A stretch of 64,000 nt of DNA from Mayfieldus sp038317345 (GCA_038317345.1 JBBQBH010000005.1:12584-76583); one strand, 5' to 3'; positions 34,084 through 43,713 are shown, counted from the first letter of the stretch. Translations and numbers: made by a program. The notes: generated by a model not told the origin, from the letters alone.

Positions 34084-35766
34084 ATGCTGCGCGAGTTGCG
34101 AATCGAAAACCTGCTGCTGATCGAGCGCGCCGAGCTGCGCTTCGACGAGGGCTTCAACGTGATCACGGGGGAGACCGGGGCCGGTAAGACGGTCCTCGCG
34201 CACTCGCTCGACCTCTTGATGGGCGGCAGGGCGCGGCCGCAGATCGTGCGTCCGGGCGCCTTGGAAGCCTGGGTCGAGGGGACTTTCGACCTTCCGGACG
34301 ACCTCGCCGCTGACCCACAGCTGGCCGAGGTCGCGGAGCGGCTGCCCGAGGATGCCGATCAGCTGGTCCTGGGACGGAGGGTTTCCGCTGCCGGTCGCAC
34401 CGCGGCCTTCATCGGCGGACGGTCGGCGTCCGTCGGCGAGCTGAAGCTGTTGGGCGCTCGCCTGCTCGCCTTCTACGGTCAGCACGAGCATCGCCGGCTG
34501 GTGTTGTCTTCGTCGCAGCTCGAAGTTCTCGATGGCTTCGCGGGCGAGGCGCATCTCGAGAGACGGCGCCGCTACCGGGAGGCCCACAGGCGGGTGGAGC
34601 ACGCGCGTCGCGAGCTCGAGCAACTGCGCGAGCGCGACGGGGCGAGTGAACGGGACCTCGACCTCTATCGGTATGAGCTGTCCGAGATCGAGGCAGCCGC
34701 TCCCGACGGCGCCGAGGAGGCGGAGCTGAATGCAGAGCGCAGCCGCCTCGGCCACGCGGAGGGCCTGCGCCTCGCAGCAGCCGGCGCCCTGGACGCGATA
34801 AGTGGTTCCGACCAGGATGGGGGAGGCGGCGCCGGCGCTCTGGCGGCGGCCGAAGGCGCGATGCGCGCCGCGGTCGGCGTCGACCCCGAGTTGGACCGGG
34901 TCGAAGAACGAGTTGCGGCGCTCGCGGTCGAGACGGGCGACGTGGCCGGCGAGCTGCGCTCCTATCTGGAGAGAGTCGAGGCCGATCCGCAGCGTTTGGT
35001 GGAGGTGGAAGAGCGACTCGACGTCCTCGACCGCCTGAAGCGCAAGCACGGGGGCTCGATCGAGTCGGTGCTTGCGCACGCGGAGCGTTGCCGGGCCGGG
35101 ATCGAGCGACTCGAGGGTGCCGAAGGGCGCGGAGCGGAGCTCGAATCGCAGCTGGCGGGCGCCGAAGCGCGCCGCTCTGAGCTTGGCGCCGAGCTGACCA
35201 GCGCCCGGCGGAAAGCCGCGCGTCGGCTCGAGAAGCGGGTCGCGGAGGAATTGGAGGAGCTGGCGATGCCCGGGGCAAAGCTCGGAGTCGAGCTCGAGCC
35301 GGTGCCTGACGGCTTCGGCCCCTCGGGCGCCGAGACGGTCACCTTTCTGATCGCAACCAACCCAGGGATCGATCCGGCGCCGTTGCGCGATGCCGCTTCC
35401 GGCGGGGAGCTGTCGCGCGTGATGCTGGCGCTGACCGGTCTCGGTGCGTCGACGAGCACGGCGACGCTGTGCTTCGACGAGATAGATGGTGGCGTCGGCG
35501 GCAACACCTCGCGGACTGTCGGTGAGCGTCTGCGCAGCCTCGGGCAGGCGCGGCAGGTGATCTGCATCACCCATCTGCCCCAGGTCGCCTCGCTTGCCAG
35601 CGGCCACTTTCGGATCAGCAAGCGGGTCCGCCGCGGCGAGGCGTTGGCCTCGGTGCAACGGGTGGACGGCGACGAGCTGGTGGCCGAGATCTGCCGCATG
35701 CTGGGCGCCGACCGAGGCGACGAGGCGGCTAGCCGCCACGCCCAGGAGCTGCTCGCGGCCGCCTAG
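34084..35766 (+). CDS. recN: DNA repair protein RecN
   Basis: An SMC-like ATPase that acts at double-strand breaks. The 560-residue protein has Walker A ITGETGAGKTVLAHSL near the N-terminus, a long coiled-coil region (about 155-360) and a C-terminal SGGELSRVMLALTGL signature and Walker B LCFDEIDGGVGG, followed by ICITHLPQVASLASGHF. The length is normal. It is 49 bp after the MFS gene and 26 bp before steA. Confidence 0.95.
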   Translation: MLRELRIENLLLIERAELRFDEGFNVITGETGAGKTVLAHSLDLLMGGRARPQIVRPGALEAWVEGTFDLPDDLAADPQLAEVAERLPEDADQLVLGRRVSAAGRTAAFIGGRSASVGELKLLGARLLAFYGQHEHRRLVLSSSQLEVLDGFAGEAHLERRRRYREAHRRVEHARRELEQLRERDGASERDLDLYRYELSEIEAAAPDGAEEAELNAERSRLGHAEGLRLAAAGALDAISGSDQDGGGGAGALAAAEGAMRAAVGVDPELDRVEERVAALAVETGDVAGELRSYLERVEADPQRLVEVEERLDVLDRLKRKHGGSIESVLAHAERCRAGIERLEGAEGRGAELESQLAGAEARRSELGAELTSARRKAARRLEKRVAEELEELAMPGAKLGVELEPVPDGFGPSGAETVTFLIATNPGIDPAPLRDAASGGELSRVMLALTGLGASTSTATLCFDEIDGGVGGNTSRTVGERLRSLGQARQVICITHLPQVASLASGHFRISKRVRRGEALASVQRVDGDELVAEICRMLGADRGDEAASRHAQELLAAA

Positions 35767-35792
35767 CACTGTCCAGGGGTTAATCTGAGCCC

Positions 35793-36983
35793 GTGGCTAC
35801 CGCCAGCCGCTCCAGGTTTGGCCGCCATCTGCTGTCCCGGCGCAACGGAAACAGCCAGAACGGCGTCATCTTCGGCACCGCCCGTCTGGGGCGAAAGACC
35901 AAGCACCTCGTGAAACGCCTGGGCCCAGGCGACATCGCGGTGATCGACCACACCAACATCGATCGCATCGCCGCCGAGGAGCTGATCGCCACCGGCGCCG
36001 AGGCCGTGATCAACGTCTCGGACTCGTCCAATGGCCGCTACCCCAACGCGGGCCCGCTGATGATGACTCGGGCGGGGATCCACCTCGTCGATGCGCCGCG
36101 GGCGCCGCTGTTCGAGCAGGTGAAGGACGGCGACCCGCTGACGATCGAGGGCGGCCGGGTGATTCGGGGAGGCGAGGAGATCGTCACCGGGACCGTGATG
36201 GAGACCGAGGCGCTGGCCCTCCAGCTCGACGAGCAGCGCCAGCGGGTCGACGACGCGCTCTCGGCCTTTGCCGAGAACACGATGGCGCACGTTCGCCAGG
36301 AGGGGAACCTGCTCACCGGCCGGGTCGAGTTCCCGGCGATCCGCACCAAATTCCGCGACCGCCACGCCCTGATCGTCGTACGGGGCACGACCCATCGCCG
36401 TGACATTCAGGCGCTGCGCGCCTACATCCGCGACGTGAAGCCGTTGCTGGTCGGTGTCGATGGCGGGGCCGATGCGATCCTCGAGGCGGGGCTGAAGCCC
36501 GACGTGGTGATCGGTGACATGGACTCGGCCAGCGACGCCGCGTTGTGCTCCGGCGCGGAGCTCGTCGTCCACGCCTATCCCGACGGCCAAGCGCCGGGCC
36601 GCGAGCGGGTGCTCGACCTCGGTCTCGAGCACACAATCGTCCCCGCAGCGGGGACCAGCCAGGACGTGGCAATGTTGATGGCCTTCGAGAAGGGGGCGGC
36701 GCTGATCGTCAGCGTCGGCGCCCACTTCAACCTGATCGAGTTCCTCGACCGCAGCCGCGAGGGCATGTCGTCGACCTTCCTCACCCGGCTGCGGATCGGC
36801 GAGACGCTGGTGGACGCAAAAGGCGTGAGCAGGCTCTACAACCCGGGCGTGGGAGGCTCGCTGTTCGCGCTCTTCGTGCTCGTCTCGCTGGTACTGCTCG
36901 TTGTCGTCGTCGCCAGCTCCGACAGCCTCAGGGAGTTCGTGAATCTGGTCTGGCTCAAGCTCCGCGTGCAGACCGGCATTTAG
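35793..36983 (+). CDS. steA: SteA-like putative cytokinetic ring protein
   Basis: The 396-residue protein (GTG start) contains a thiamine-pyrophosphokinase-like catalytic fold: KHLVKRLGPGDIAVIDHTNI, VGVDGGADAILEAGLKPDVV and IGDMDSASDAAL. It ends with a C-terminal membrane helix (LFALFVLVSLVLLVVVVASS). SteA and SteB are cell-division-linked proteins in Corynebacterium (Rv1697 and Rv1698 in M. tuberculosis). The next gene is the SteB/MctB homologue, which supports the assignment. Whether SteA has enzyme activity is not known. Confidence 0.88.
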   Translation: MATASRSRFGRHLLSRRNGNSQNGVIFGTARLGRKTKHLVKRLGPGDIAVIDHTNIDRIAAEELIATGAEAVINVSDSSNGRYPNAGPLMMTRAGIHLVDAPRAPLFEQVKDGDPLTIEGGRVIRGGEEIVTGTVMETEALALQLDEQRQRVDDALSAFAENTMAHVRQEGNLLTGRVEFPAIRTKFRDRHALIVVRGTTHRRDIQALRAYIRDVKPLLVGVDGGADAILEAGLKPDVVIGDMDSASDAALCSGAELVVHAYPDGQAPGRERVLDLGLEHTIVPAAGTSQDVAMLMAFEKGAALIVSVGAHFNLIEFLDRSREGMSSTFLTRLRIGETLVDAKGVSRLYNPGVGGSLFALFVLVSLVLLVVVVASSDSLREFVNLVWLKLRVQTGI

Positions 36984-37006
36984 GCACCGGCCAAGCCCCC
37001 CTGTCA

Positions 37007-37021
37007 GGCGGCAAAGCCGCC
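37007..37021 (+). terminator. Short GGCGGC-AAA-GCCGCC hairpin between steA and the MctB-like gene
   Basis: A 6-bp stem with a 3-base loop is followed by GCAATTTATT, a weak U-rich tract. It could partly terminate steA transcripts. A similar sequence (GGCGGCGAAGCTGCCGC) occurs near 43621. Confidence 0.45.
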
Positions 37022-37041
37022 GCAATTTATTCTCTCTCGCT

Positions 37042-37938
37042 ATGGGTTACAGCTCGCGCTATCACGCGGCCTCGCTGGCCGCCGTGTTCCTGGCACTGGC
37101 GATCGGGATTCTGATCGGGGTCGGGTTCGGCGACAACGTGCTCTCGAACACGAAGAAGAACCTCGAGGCGAGCCTAACCGGCGACCTCGAGGCGGCACGC
37201 AGCCACTCCGACCAGCTCGCAGGGCAGCTCAACCGCTCCGACGAGTTCGCCCAGCGCGTCTATCCAGTGCTGGTTCGGGGACAGCTGCGAGGACGCCGGA
37301 TCGGCGTCGTGGCACTCGGCGGGCTCCCCAACGATCTCTCGACCGACATTGAGAACGCGCTGCAACCGTCCGGCGGCCGTCTGGTCGCGGTCGCGGTCGT
37401 GCGCGAGCCGCCCGACATCGGCGGTCTCGCCGGCGAGCTCTCACAAACCCGCCTCTCCGATCTGGCGACCAACGGCGATTCCGTCGAGGCGCTCGGCAAG
37501 GGGGTCGGGAGGCAGATCGTCCTCGGCGGCACCCTGCTCGATCGGGTGCGAAGCCGGCTGTTGTCGCGGGCCAGTGGGCGCTTCGGCGGGCTCGACAGCG
37601 TGATCGTCGTTCGCCAGCAGCCCACCGACCTCAACGGACAGGACAAGGCGACGACCGGCAGGCTCGAGTCGGGCATTCTGGACGGGATCGAGGCTGCCGG
37701 CGCGAAGCAGGTCGGCGTCGAGACCAGCGAGACCGACCCCTCCTCGATCTCCTTCTTCTCCTCCCACGGCCTCTCGACCGTCGACAACCTCGATTTCGTC
37801 TCGGGTCAGGTGGCGATGGTCTTTGCGCTGCTCGGCGCCGAGGGCAACTTCGGGGTCAAGGGCACGGCCGACCGGCTGCTCCCCGACCTGCTGACGCCGT
37901 CGCCGGGCCTTCCCACCGCACCCGCCGGCACGCCCTAG
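37042..37938 (+). CDS. MctB/SteB-like copper-transporter-family protein
   Basis: The 298-residue protein starts GYSSRYHAASLAAVFLALAI, the membrane helix typical of MctB, followed by GILIGVGFGDNVLSN and a long charged helix. The rest is an extracytoplasmic alpha/beta domain. MctB (Rv1698) is proposed to limit copper in mycobacteria, while its corynebacterial homologue SteB acts with SteA in division. The neighbour steA favours the division role here. The name is used for the family only. Confidence 0.85.
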   Translation: MGYSSRYHAASLAAVFLALAIGILIGVGFGDNVLSNTKKNLEASLTGDLEAARSHSDQLAGQLNRSDEFAQRVYPVLVRGQLRGRRIGVVALGGLPNDLSTDIENALQPSGGRLVAVAVVREPPDIGGLAGELSQTRLSDLATNGDSVEALGKGVGRQIVLGGTLLDRVRSRLLSRASGRFGGLDSVIVVRQQPTDLNGQDKATTGRLESGILDGIEAAGAKQVGVETSETDPSSISFFSSHGLSTVDNLDFVSGQVAMVFALLGAEGNFGVKGTADRLLPDLLTPSPGLPTAPAGTP

Positions 37939-37952
37939 ATGAGCGATCCCAC

Positions 37953-38795
37953 GTGCTCTGGATAGGGCTGCCGCTCTCCTTCGGCCTCGCTCTGCTGATG
38001 GTTCCGGCGGGCGTACGGGGCCTCGTCGACGCCGGATTGGTACGCGACAACTATCGCGGCCGCAGCCTCGCATTCCCGCTTGGCGCCGTGCTCGCAACCA
38101 CTGCTCTCGTCGCCCTGGCGCCGCTCGCCTTCCTCAACGACCGCGCCGACCTCGACCTGCTCGACCCTGACCTGCGGCGTTGGATTCCCTACCTCCTTGG
38201 CGTCGCCTTCCTCGGCTTTCTCGACGATTCGCTGGGGCAGGGCACCCATCCAACAGCGCCGCGTGGTTGGAGGGGACACGCTCAGGCGCTTCGCGAGGGG
38301 CGGCTGTCGACGGGGGCGATCAAGGCGATCGGCGCCCTGGCGCTTGCCGCCTATGTCGTCTCGGGGCGCGGCCTGCAGTCGTTCGACTACCTCGCCGACG
38401 TCGCGCTGCTGATCCTTGCCACCAACCTGTTCAACCTTCTCGACCTGCGTCCAGGGCGGGCCGAGAAGGGCCTGGTGCTGCTTGGCCTCGGACTTTGCAT
38501 CGGGGCCTGGACCGGAGAGCCGGTCGAGCTGCTCGGGATCTTCCTCGGCCCGGTACTGGTGGGAGCCTGGTTCACCTTGGGCGAGCGGGCGATGCTCGGC
38601 GACACCGGATCGAACCTGATCGGGGCGATTGCCGGTGTCTGGCTCTTGACCACGCTCGGCCAGAGCGGCCGGCTGATTGCCTTGGCGGTGGTCGTGGCGA
38701 TCACGATTTACGGCGAATTACGGTCGATTTCGAAAGCAATCGATTCGTTTCCGCCACTGCGATCTCTAGACTCGCTGGGCAGGGTCAATGAATAG
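37953..38795 (+). CDS. WecA/MraY-type polyprenyl-phosphate sugar-1-phosphate transferase-like protein
   Basis: The 280-residue protein (GTG start) has about ten hydrophobic helices. The family motifs are FLGFLDDSLG (the Asp-rich Mg site), NLFNLLDLRPGRAEKG and MLGDTGSNLIGAIAGV. These enzymes link a sugar-phosphate to undecaprenyl or decaprenyl phosphate at the inner membrane face. It is shorter than MraY and the usual Asn-Leu-x-Asp segment reads NLLDLRPG. It overlaps pyrG by 8 bp and follows the MctB-like gene by 14 bp. Confidence 0.85.
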   Translation: MLWIGLPLSFGLALLMVPAGVRGLVDAGLVRDNYRGRSLAFPLGAVLATTALVALAPLAFLNDRADLDLLDPDLRRWIPYLLGVAFLGFLDDSLGQGTHPTAPRGWRGHAQALREGRLSTGAIKAIGALALAAYVVSGRGLQSFDYLADVALLILATNLFNLLDLRPGRAEKGLVLLGLGLCIGAWTGEPVELLGIFLGPVLVGAWFTLGERAMLGDTGSNLIGAIAGVWLLTTLGQSGRLIALAVVVAITIYGELRSISKAIDSFPPLRSLDSLGRVNE

Positions 38796-40470
38796 AGGCA
38801 AACCGGGCGACACGCGATTCATCTTCGTCACAGGCGGAGTGGTGTCGGCTCTCGGCAAAGGCATCACCTCCGCCTCGATCGGGCGACTTCTGGTCAGCAG
38901 GGGCTTCCGGGTCCAGATTCAGAAGTTCGACCCCTACATCAACGTCGACCCGGGGACGATGAGCCCGTTCCAGCACGGCGAGGTGTTCGTCACCGAGGAC
39001 GGCGCCGAGACCGACCTCGATCTCGGACACTACGAGCGCTTCACCGACGAGAACACGTCGCGTGCCTCCAATGTCACTGCGGGCGCCGTCTACAACTCGG
39101 TGATCAAGCGCGAGCGGCGGGGCGACTACCTCGGCGCCACAGTGCAGGTGATTCCCCACATCACCGACGAGATCAAGCACAGGATCCTGATCGTCGCCGA
39201 GTCGCAGGCGGTCGATTTCGTGATCACCGAGATCGGCGGGACGGTCGGCGACATCGAGTCGCTGCCCTTCCTGGAATCGATCCGCCAGCTCTACACCGAC
39301 CTTGGGCCGAAGCGCTGCATGTTCGTCCACCTCACCCTGGTGCCCTACGTCGGGCACGCCGGCGAGCTGAAGACAAAGCCGACCCAGCACTCGGTCAACG
39401 AGCTGCGCCGGATTGGGATCCAGCCCCACGCGCTCGTCTGCCGTTCGGAGGGCGGGCTGGAGCGCGATATCAGGCGCAAGATCGCACTCTTCGCGAGCGT
39501 CCCCGAGGAGGCCGTGGTCTCGGCCCGCGACGTCGACAACATCTACAAGGTGCCGCTGGTCTTCCGGGCCGAGGGCGTTGACGACCTCGTCCTCGACCAT
39601 TTCGAGATCGAGGCGCCGGCCCCCGACCTCGGCGAGTGGGAGGAGATGGTGCGCCGTGCAGACGCCGCAAAGGGCACGGCCAAAATCGCATTAGTTGGAA
39701 AGTACGTGCAGCTCGCCGACGCCTACAAGTCGGTGATCGAGGCACTCGAGCATGGCGGCTTTCACCACGGTGTCAACGTCGAGGTGGAGCTGGTCGACTC
39801 AGAGGACTTCGAGCCGGAGCGCCTCGACGACGCCGACGGGGTCCTGATTCCGGGCGGGTTCGGCGAGCGGGGGATCGAGGGCAAGGTGCAGGCGGCACGG
39901 ATCGCCCGCGAGCGTTCGATCCCCTACCTGGGGATCTGCCTCGGCATGCAGATCGCCGTGGTCGAGTTCGCCCGCAGCATCGCCGGCATGGATGGCGCCA
40001 ACTCGTCCGAGTTCGACCCTGAGACGCCGTTCCCTGTGATCGACCTGCTCCCTGAGCAGAAGGAGGTCTCCGAGATGGGCGGGACGATGCGGCTCGGCGC
40101 CGACCCCGTGAAGCTCCATGACGGAACGCGCGCCCGCGAGATCTTCGGCGAGGCCGTGATCTACAAGCGCCACCGGCACCGCTATGAGGTCAACAACATG
40201 CTGCGCCGGCGGCTCGAGGACGAGGGCCTGATCTGCGGCGGCACCTCCCCCGACGAGCGGCTGGTCGAGATGATCGAGCTGCCCGACCACCCATTCTTCG
40301 TCGCCTCCCAGTTCCACCCCGAGTTCAACTCGCGCCCCAACCGCCCCGAGCCGCTGTTTCGCGAGTTCGTCGGCGCAGCGGCGGAGCTGGCCCGCGAGCG
40401 CGCCCCCGAGGAGGCCGCGCCCGAGGGCGAGCCGGCGCCCGAGGGCCCTCGCATTCGCCGCTCCGCCTGA
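38788..40470 (+). CDS. pyrG: CTP synthase
   Basis: It makes CTP from UTP, ATP and glutamine. The 560-residue protein has the N-terminal synthetase domain (FVTGGVVSALGKGITSASIG, KFDPYINVDPGTMSPFQHGE) and a C-terminal class I glutaminase domain (GICLGMQIAVVEFAR with the catalytic Cys; QFHPEFNSRP with the His). The last 25 residues are a Pro/Glu/Ala-rich tail not seen in short PyrG. Start overlaps the previous gene by 8 bp. Confidence 0.97.
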   Translation: MNRGKPGDTRFIFVTGGVVSALGKGITSASIGRLLVSRGFRVQIQKFDPYINVDPGTMSPFQHGEVFVTEDGAETDLDLGHYERFTDENTSRASNVTAGAVYNSVIKRERRGDYLGATVQVIPHITDEIKHRILIVAESQAVDFVITEIGGTVGDIESLPFLESIRQLYTDLGPKRCMFVHLTLVPYVGHAGELKTKPTQHSVNELRRIGIQPHALVCRSEGGLERDIRRKIALFASVPEEAVVSARDVDNIYKVPLVFRAEGVDDLVLDHFEIEAPAPDLGEWEEMVRRADAAKGTAKIALVGKYVQLADAYKSVIEALEHGGFHHGVNVEVELVDSEDFEPERLDDADGVLIPGGFGERGIEGKVQAARIARERSIPYLGICLGMQIAVVEFARSIAGMDGANSSEFDPETPFPVIDLLPEQKEVSEMGGTMRLGADPVKLHDGTRAREIFGEAVIYKRHRHRYEVNNMLRRRLEDEGLICGGTSPDERLVEMIELPDHPFFVASQFHPEFNSRPNRPEPLFREFVGAAAELARERAPEEAAPEGEPAPEGPRIRRSA

Positions 40471-40510
40471 GTCTCTTCCCCAGAGCGCCCTCGCGGTGGA
40501 TACTGATCTC

Positions 40511-40905
40511 GTGACCGATGCTCGCGAGGAGCTGATCCGGGACGTATTCGAGCGTTGGAACGCCGGGGAGCGAGAGATCGACCCCGCGGCGGTTGATCCT
40601 GAGGCTGTCGTGCACTCGACGATGACCAACACCTCGTACACCGGTTACGAGGGGATCCGTGGCTGGATGGCTGAGATCGACGAGCAATTCGAGAGCTGGC
40701 AGATCTCAATCGACGAGCTACAGATGTGCCCGAAGGTTCGCTCGTCGTACTCGGGCGCGTGCACTTTCGGGGTAGCTCGAGCGGCGTCGAGTTCGACCAA
40801 GCGATCGCTTGGTTGATCTGCTTCGCGGGCGAGCGAATCTCGTCGATGCGCATCTTCTCCGGCCACGAGCGGGCGCTGGAGGCGGCGGGCCTTCCCAGCT
40901 CATAG
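40511..40905 (+). pseudogene. SnoaL/NTF2-like small protein with an apparent single-base deletion
   Basis: From the GTG at 40511 (or 40496) the frame reads TDAREELIRDVFERWNAGER, then VVHSTMTNTSYTGYEGIRGW, ending the family-like part near SIDELQ. The natural continuation VPEGSLVVLGRVHFRGSSSG and FDQAIAWLICFAGERISSMR lies one frame away and stops at 40903-40905. One lost base near 40725 explains the break. NTF2-like proteins of this kind bind small ligands or have unknown roles. An assembly error is as likely as decay. Confidence 0.72.
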
Positions 40906-40915
40906 CCTTGTCGCC

Positions 40916-42028
40916 GTGAGCAAGGAGCAGCGACTCCACGAACGCTTCGTCCGCCTCTGCGAGATTCCAAGTCCGACCGGGGACGAGCGAGCGGTCGCCG
41001 ATGCGGTCATCTCGGAGCTACAGGAGCTGGGAGTCGCGGTGGTTGAGGACGACGCCGCTGGGCCGGCCAAGGCCGGCGCCGGCAATCTGATCGCCCGGCT
41101 GCCCGGCGCCGACGATCGCTGGATCGCGTTCACGTCCCACCTCGACACCGTCCCCCACGAGGGGCCGGTCGAGGTGGTGCTCGAGGACGGCGTCTACCGC
41201 AGCAAGGGGGAGACGATCCTCGGCGCCGACAACAAGGCCGCGGTGACGGTGCTGCTGGAGCTGGCGGCGCGCCACGCGGCGGAGCCGCCTCCGATCGGGC
41301 TCGAGCTTCTCTTCACGGTCGCCGAGGAGGACGGCCTGCGCGGCGCGAAGGCGCTGGACGTCGGCGGCCTGCGCTCACCGTTCGGCTTCGTGATCGACCA
41401 CGCCAGCCCAATCGGCGAGGTGATCGACGCGGCGCCCACCTACCAGCGGCTGGTGGCGGAGTTCGAAGGGGAGGAGGCGCACGCCGGCATCAAGCCGGAG
41501 GCCGGGCATAGCGCGATCGCTGCCGCCGCGGCGGCGATCGCGGCGATGGACCTGGGTCGGCTCGACGAGGAGACGACGGCCAACATCGGCATCATCGCGG
41601 GAGGTAGCGCCTCCAACATCGTGGCCGGGCGCTGCCGGATCGAGGGCGAGGCGCGCAGCATCGACCCCGAGCGTGCCGCCGCAACGGTCGGCTCGCTGGT
41701 CGACGCGTGCAGCTGGGCGGCGAGTGAGCACGGCTGCGACGTCGACGTGCAGGTCACGGAGCTGTTTCGGGGCTACCGCTCAGGTGCCGGTTCGATCCCC
41801 GCCCAGCTTGCGATGGCGGCGCTGGAGCGGTGCGGGTACGAGGGGCGTCGCGTCGCCACCGGTGGAGGCAGCGACGCCAACGCGTTGATCGCCTCGGGGT
41901 TCGACTGTGTATTGCTGGCGAACGGGACCGACGCGAATCACACGCCCGAGGAGAGCGTCCCCGCAGCCCACCTGGACCAGATGCTGGAGATCTGCGAGGC
42001 GATCGTCGAAGAGGGGGCGAAGTCGTGA
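40916..42028 (+). CDS. M20-family metallopeptidase, peptidase T / tripeptidase-like
   Basis: The 370-residue protein (GTG start) has IPSPTGDERAVADAVISEL, the metal-site segments TSHLDTVPHEG and LGADNKAAVTVLLELA, the catalytic Glu pair in FTVAEEDGLRGAKAL, and the dimerisation-domain AHAGIKPEAGHSAIAAAAAA. The C-terminal GGSDANALIASG and ANGTDANHTPEESV provide further ligands. It resembles PepT-type aminopeptidases, acting on tripeptides in the cytoplasm. It is 10 bp after the NTF2-like locus and 7 bp before the DUF3866 gene. Confidence 0.9.
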   Translation: MSKEQRLHERFVRLCEIPSPTGDERAVADAVISELQELGVAVVEDDAAGPAKAGAGNLIARLPGADDRWIAFTSHLDTVPHEGPVEVVLEDGVYRSKGETILGADNKAAVTVLLELAARHAAEPPPIGLELLFTVAEEDGLRGAKALDVGGLRSPFGFVIDHASPIGEVIDAAPTYQRLVAEFEGEEAHAGIKPEAGHSAIAAAAAAIAAMDLGRLDEETTANIGIIAGGSASNIVAGRCRIEGEARSIDPERAAATVGSLVDACSWAASEHGCDVDVQVTELFRGYRSGAGSIPAQLAMAALERCGYEGRRVATGGGSDANALIASGFDCVLLANGTDANHTPEESVPAAHLDQMLEICEAIVEEGAKS

Positions 42029-42035
42029 GGACGCG

Positions 42036-43052
42036 GTGCTGAAGCTGCGCCGCGGAGTGGTTGTCGGCGAGAACCCGCTGACGGTCGAGATCGACGGCGA
42101 GGCGCGTCCGGCCTGGGCGGACCATGAACTGGTGGGTGAGGTTCGGGAGGGGGATGAGGTGGTGGTCAACACCGAGGCGCTCGACCTCGGGCTCGGCTCG
42201 GGCGGCTTCGACGTCGTGCACGTCAACCTGACCCGCGGGTTGGAGGGTGGCGGAGTTGCCGGCGCCCATGTGATGAAGCTCAACTACACCTCGCTTCAGC
42301 ACCCGGTGGAGCCGGTGGAGGCTGCCGATGGGGACCTGGAGTCCAGCGTGTCGAGCGAGATGCCGGTGCTCGTGATCCCGCTACACGGCCACCTTGCGCC
42401 GGCTGCCTGGGCTGCCGCGCAGATCGGCCCGGAGATGAAGGTTGGCTACGTGCAGACAGCCGGCGGCGCGCTGCCGGGGTCGATGTCGCGCGACGTCGCG
42501 ACACTTCGCGAACGCGGATTGCTGTGCAGCCACATCACCGCAGCGCCCACCTACGGAGGAGATCGCGAGGCACTCAGCGTCGCCGGAGGGCTCGATGCCG
42601 GGACCGGCTTTGGCTGGGACGCGGCGATCGCCGGTCCTGGTCCGGGGATCGTCGGCTCGGATAGTCGCTACGGCCACGGCGGCATGGCGGCGCTGGACAC
42701 GGCTCACGCTGCGCTGGCATTGGGCTTGACGACCCTGCTCTCGCCTCGCTTCTCGACCGCCGACCAGCGCCCCCGCCACCGGGGGCTCAGCCACCACACC
42801 CAAACCGTGCTCGAGCTTCTGCTGGTCGGCGTGGACGTGCCGGTGCCCTCGACTCCCAAAGAGTTCCGCAATGCGCTGCGGCCGTTCCTCGGCGGCCTTC
42901 ACCACACGAGCATTCACCCGGCCGACCTCGACGGTTACGCGGCGAGCGGCCTGCCGGCGCGGGTGATGGGCAGAGGCCTCGACGACGATCCGCTCTTCTT
43001 CGCCGCGGCACTTGCCGCTGGCGCGGCGCTTGGCGCCGCCGCACCGGGGTAG
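42036..43052 (+). CDS. DUF3866-family protein
   Basis: The GTG at 42036 gives 338 residues starting LKLRRGVVVGENPLTVEIDG. The body has HVMKLNYTSLQHPVEPVEA, VLVIPLHGHLAPAAWAAAQI, and GGALPGSMSRDVATLRERGL, then YGHGGMAALDTAHAALALG. These match DUF3866, a family of unknown function found in actinobacteria and Firmicutes, usually near peptidase and NUDIX genes as here. The conserved His and Tyr residues suggest an enzyme. Confidence 0.82.
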   Translation: MLKLRRGVVVGENPLTVEIDGEARPAWADHELVGEVREGDEVVVNTEALDLGLGSGGFDVVHVNLTRGLEGGGVAGAHVMKLNYTSLQHPVEPVEAADGDLESSVSSEMPVLVIPLHGHLAPAAWAAAQIGPEMKVGYVQTAGGALPGSMSRDVATLRERGLLCSHITAAPTYGGDREALSVAGGLDAGTGFGWDAAIAGPGPGIVGSDSRYGHGGMAALDTAHAALALGLTTLLSPRFSTADQRPRHRGLSHHTQTVLELLLVGVDVPVPSTPKEFRNALRPFLGGLHHTSIHPADLDGYAASGLPARVMGRGLDDDPLFFAAALAAGAALGAAAPG

Positions 43053-43062
43053 GGTCTCTCAG

Positions 43063-43584
43063 ATGGAGCGAATCAGCTCGCGAATCACCCACGAGGGGCA
43101 GGTGGTCAGGGTTCGCGTCGACGAGATTCGCTACGAGGACGGCTCGACCTCGGTGCGCGAGATCGTCGAGCATCCGGGCGCTGTCGCGATCGTCGCCCAC
43201 GATGACCGCCACCTCTACATGGTTCGCCAGCCTCGGGAGGCGGTAGGGGAGGACTCCCTGTTCGAGCTGCCAGCGGGAAAGCTCGACGTCCCCGGCGAGT
43301 CGCCGATCGACTGCGCGAAGCGCGAGCTGGTGGAGGAGGTCGCGTTGCGCGCCGCCGAGTGGAGGGCGCTGAAGAGCATCTACACCAGCCCCGGCTTCAC
43401 GGACGAGGAGACCCACATCTTCATCGCAACCGATCTCACCCAGGTCGACCCACAACCCTCCGAGGGTGAGCGGATCGAGATCGTGAAGGTTCCGCTCGAC
43501 GAACTCGACGAGGCGATCGAGGCCTGCGTCGACGCAAAGTCGCTGGTCGGGTTGCTGCTGTTTCGCGAACAGCGCCAGGGCTGA
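43063..43584 (+). CDS. NUDIX hydrolase, ADP-ribose pyrophosphatase-like
   Basis: The ATG at 43063 gives 173 residues. The Nudix box is GKLDVPGESPIDCAKRELVE followed by EVALRA (consensus G-x5-E-x7-REUxEExGU); here the last Gly is Ala. ELPAGKLDVPGES with the upstream VRQPREAVGEDSLFELPAG is typical of ADP-ribose pyrophosphatases, and SPGFTDEETHIFIATDL is the family C-terminal block. It removes ADP-ribose and related compounds. The order DUF3866-NUDIX-xerD is common in actinobacteria. Confidence 0.9.
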   Translation: MERISSRITHEGQVVRVRVDEIRYEDGSTSVREIVEHPGAVAIVAHDDRHLYMVRQPREAVGEDSLFELPAGKLDVPGESPIDCAKRELVEEVALRAAEWRALKSIYTSPGFTDEETHIFIATDLTQVDPQPSEGERIEIVKVPLDELDEAIEACVDAKSLVGLLLFREQRQG

Positions 43585-43586
43585 TG

Positions 43587-43606
43587 GGCGGCGGCCTTGC
43601 GCCGCC
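43587..43606 (+). terminator. GC hairpin after the NUDIX gene
   Basis: GGCGGCG (43587-43593) pairs with CGCCGCC (43600-43606) around GCCTTG. No U-run follows, so termination efficiency is uncertain. Confidence 0.4.
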
Positions 43607-43713
43607 TCCCTGGCATCTCAGGCGGCGAAGCTGCCGCAAGTTTGTGTGAGGACCCGCCTGGTCCCCGTCTTGCGTGCCAAGGGGAACGCGACGGCTCGCA
43701 GAAGTGGGCCCGC

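Noticed and set aside
33889..35769. A 626-codon open frame antisense to recN
   Set aside because: Same GC artefact; recN has all its motifs on the other strand.
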